From the NCBI GenBank assembly GCA_002430605.1, contig DJBY01000131.1:1-15667 (forward strand): a stretch of DNA of 15,667 nt, written 5' to 3'. The stretch comes from Opitutia bacterium UBA5964 (lineage in GTDB: Bacteria > Verrucomicrobiota > Verrucomicrobiia > Opitutales > Coraliomargaritaceae). Under the pieces are notes generated by a model. The model was not told the DNA's origin. It did no database searches and saw only the letters and a list, made by a program, of their open reading frames with translations. Positions 13,778-15,667 of the stretch are shown here, in pieces (the first letter of the stretch is position 1; every line of letters starts with the position of its first letter). The translations under genes were made by a program, and so were the position numbers.

Positions 13778-15598
13778 GTGTCCTCGATTTTTCAATATGT
13801 AAAACAAGCCGCCATCGCGGCCAAGGATTATAACGTCCTCGATTTTTTTCCGCTACGAAAATCACTCTCGGGTTATCGAAACGACTTTAAGGGTCATCTC
13901 GTCGGTGATACGCGCGCGGGGTTTAATGTCGCACTGTTGGCATTTCCACAAGGAATGGCCTATGCGTTGATCGCGGGGCTACCGATTCAATACGGAATCT
14001 ACGGTTCGGCCATCGCGGCGATGGTGGCTCCGATTTTTGCTAAGAGCCACTACATCACCCTGGGGCCGACCAATGCGACTTCGGTCATGCTGCTGAGTGC
14101 CTTTGCCAGCCTCGGCATCGTAGGCACTCAAATGCTCAGTCTCGTGCCGTTGTTGATCCTGATGGTGGGCCTATTCATCGTGGTGGGCGCCTATTTTAAG
14201 GTGGCCAATTTCGTGCAGTATATTTCGCGCTCAGTGATTACAGGCTACATCACCGCGGCGGCATTGCTTATTATTGCCAATCAAATCCCCAAGGTACTCG
14301 GCCTGAACCTAGCAAGCAACGGGGCGACTTTTTACGACTCGCTGACACTGATCGTCTCCTCAATTGACTCCATTCACTGGATCACTGTTGGCATCAGTCT
14401 CACCACGATGGTGCTGTATGCCTCGCTCAACCGTTTCGTTAAGACCCTGCCCAACGTCGCGATTTGCCTCATCACACTTTCAGTAGTCACTGCGCTCACC
14501 ATTGGCCAGGATACAGACGTCGCCTTCCTCTCCGGCATTAACGCCTCAGATTGGTCACTTCAAGCGCCCTCACTATCACTCACAGATATCCAGCTACTCG
14601 CCAGCCCAGCTTTGGCCATCGCACTGCTCTGTATCTTAGAAGGTCTATCGATCGGTAAATCACTGGCAGCAAAGACCGGCGCACGGCTAAATGCCAATCA
14701 AGCAATGTTCTCTATTGGCATGGCAAATATCGGCTGCGCCTTCTTTTCTGGCATGCCCGCATCTGGCTCGCTGACGCGCTCGTCACTCAGTGCGACTAGC
14801 GGAGGCCGCAGCGTGCTGAGCAGCTATATTAGTGGTGTCATTGTTTTCATTGGCGCCTTTGTTCTCGGCCCCTACACACGCTTCATCCCGCAAAGCACAC
14901 TGGCGGTGCTCGTCATTGCAATCGGCATCTCACTGCTGAACAAGCATGCGATACGGATCGTCACTCGATCCACCAAATCCGATGCCATCGTTTTCGGCAC
15001 AACTTTTATCAGTGGCCTGCTGATGCCACTCGACAGCGCGATCTACATCGGTGTCGGTATCTCGATTATTCTCTTTCTAAAGAAAGTCGCCCGACCAGAG
15101 ATGGTTGAGTATGCTTTTAATGACCAAGGCTACCTTGCCGAAGTGGAAACGCCCGAGCAACGCAGCACGCCAGAAGTGTCGATTGTGCACGTCGAAGGTG
15201 AGCTGTTCTTCGGTGCGGCTGATCTGTTCCGCGATCAAATGCGTCGTATCTGCGAAGACCCGAACCTTAAAATCGTCGTCCTCAAAATGCGCAATGCGCA
15301 CCATATGGATGCCACTGCGGTGATGGCACTCGAAGAGCTGCTTCTGTACATGGCCGAGAAACACCGCTACCTCATTCTCAGCGAAGTGAAGGCCGACTTG
15401 ATTCGTGTCCTCAAAAACTCTGGCCTCTACGATACGATCGAAGCGCGCAACATTTTTACTGACGAGCCCAGCAACCCGACACTTTCGACCGCGAAAGCAT
15501 TGAAACGGGCCAAAGCACATCTCGGCGATACCGTCGCCAACGTCTCGATCTACATCGATACGGTGCGCGACAAACAGAAAAAAGGCGAACGCGTCTAG
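13778..15598 (+). CDS. SulP-family (SLC26-like) anion transporter with STAS domain
   Basis: This is an inner-membrane anion transporter, 606 residues, of the SulP family, which carries sulfate, bicarbonate or other anions, often coupled to sodium or protons. After a cytoplasmic N-terminus (1-40) come the family hallmarks GDTRAGFNVALLAFPQGMAY (43-62) and PIQYGIYGS, then about 12-14 membrane spans to residue 440, including SGMPASGSLTRSSLSATSGG and IPQSTLAVLVIAIGISLLN. A cytoplasmic STAS domain spans about 466-555, with the conserved loop NAHHMDATAVMALEEL. A basic tail of about 50 residues follows. The ion cannot be told from sequence. The start is a GTG at 13778 without a clear Shine-Dalgarno; no later start keeps the conserved N-terminus. 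The next gene starts 9 bases after the stop, suggesting an operon. Confidence 0.94.
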   Translation: MSSIFQYVKQAAIAAKDYNVLDFFPLRKSLSGYRNDFKGHLVGDTRAGFNVALLAFPQGMAYALIAGLPIQYGIYGSAIAAMVAPIFAKSHYITLGPTNATSVMLLSAFASLGIVGTQMLSLVPLLILMVGLFIVVGAYFKVANFVQYISRSVITGYITAAALLIIANQIPKVLGLNLASNGATFYDSLTLIVSSIDSIHWITVGISLTTMVLYASLNRFVKTLPNVAICLITLSVVTALTIGQDTDVAFLSGINASDWSLQAPSLSLTDIQLLASPALAIALLCILEGLSIGKSLAAKTGARLNANQAMFSIGMANIGCAFFSGMPASGSLTRSSLSATSGGRSVLSSYISGVIVFIGAFVLGPYTRFIPQSTLAVLVIAIGISLLNKHAIRIVTRSTKSDAIVFGTTFISGLLMPLDSAIYIGVGISIILFLKKVARPEMVEYAFNDQGYLAEVETPEQRSTPEVSIVHVEGELFFGAADLFRDQMRRICEDPNLKIVVLKMRNAHHMDATAVMALEELLLYMAEKHRYLILSEVKADLIRVLKNSGLYDTIEARNIFTDEPSNPTLSTAKALKRAKAHLGDTVANVSIYIDTVRDKQKKGERV

Positions 15599-15607
15599 GC
15601 GATATTA

Positions 15608-15667
15608 ATGGAGATCATTATGGTCCATGGCATTTGGGACAAAGGCACCGTCTATCGACGGATGGCT
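15608..15667 (+). CDS. Alpha/beta hydrolase, 5' end only
   Basis: Twenty codons of a gene cut by the window edge begin at the ATG at 15608. An AGGCG six bases upstream is one of the better Shine-Dalgarno matches in the window. The peptide MEIIMVHGIWDKGTVYRRMA has the first beta strand and the HG oxyanion motif (H7-G8) followed by a W/D-rich loop, as in lipases and esterases of the alpha/beta hydrolase fold. An alternative ATG is at 15620. The catalytic Ser, Asp and His lie beyond the window, so activity and substrate are unknown. Confidence 0.7.
   Translation, partial: MEIIMVHGIWDKGTVYRRMA

Noticed and set aside
1..15667. CRISPR array, insertion sequence, integron or prophage genes
   Set aside because: No regularly spaced repeats, transposase or integrase motifs, terminal inverted repeats or phage structural genes were found on either strand.

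Overview
The window looks like a chromosomal stretch of a marine verrucomicrobium, probably of the Opitutae (Puniceicoccales/Coraliomargarita-like). This is inference from the style of the proteins (exported nickel superoxide dismutase, two-repeat M16 peptidase, an exonuclease and small orphan proteins of a kind I associate with that class), moderate GC, and starts that mostly lack a clear Shine-Dalgarno sequence. No mobile element, CRISPR array, rRNA or tRNA gene was seen.

Layout. 31-729 (-) is a YggS-type PLP homeostasis protein, divergent from a LysR regulator (823-1755, +) that ends in a strong intrinsic terminator. 1920-4991 (+) is a large exported M16 zinc peptidase with an extra C-terminal domain, followed by a small acidic orphan gene (5088-5537, +) and a second terminator. 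5696-6160 (+) encodes nickel superoxide dismutase, with an MFS transporter 10 bases behind it (6171-7550, +). The MFS gene abuts, tail to tail with no spacer, a DtxR/MntR-type metal regulator (7551-8213, -). A structured intergenic region (8214-8438) separates that regulator from a divergent SO_0444-type metal permease (8439-9536, +) and a degenerate cation/Ca2+-exchanger-like membrane protein (9586-10575, +). A minus-strand group follows: DEDDh exonuclease (12706-12047), methionyl-tRNA formyltransferase (12040-11057) and a small orphan gene (11025-10600). The window closes with hisN-type phosphatase (12938-13726, +), a SulP anion transporter with a STAS domain (13778-15598, +) and the first 20 codons of an alpha/beta hydrolase (15608 onward).

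The most coherent biology is 5580-10575: an exported Ni-SOD, an unassigned transporter translated right behind it, a regulator whose visible metal ligands are of the manganese type, a metal efflux permease beside a possibly structured leader, and a divergent ion exchanger. I infer a metal-homeostasis and oxidative-stress neighbourhood. The individual families are recognisable, but their functional connection is a hypothesis. The rest is mostly housekeeping.
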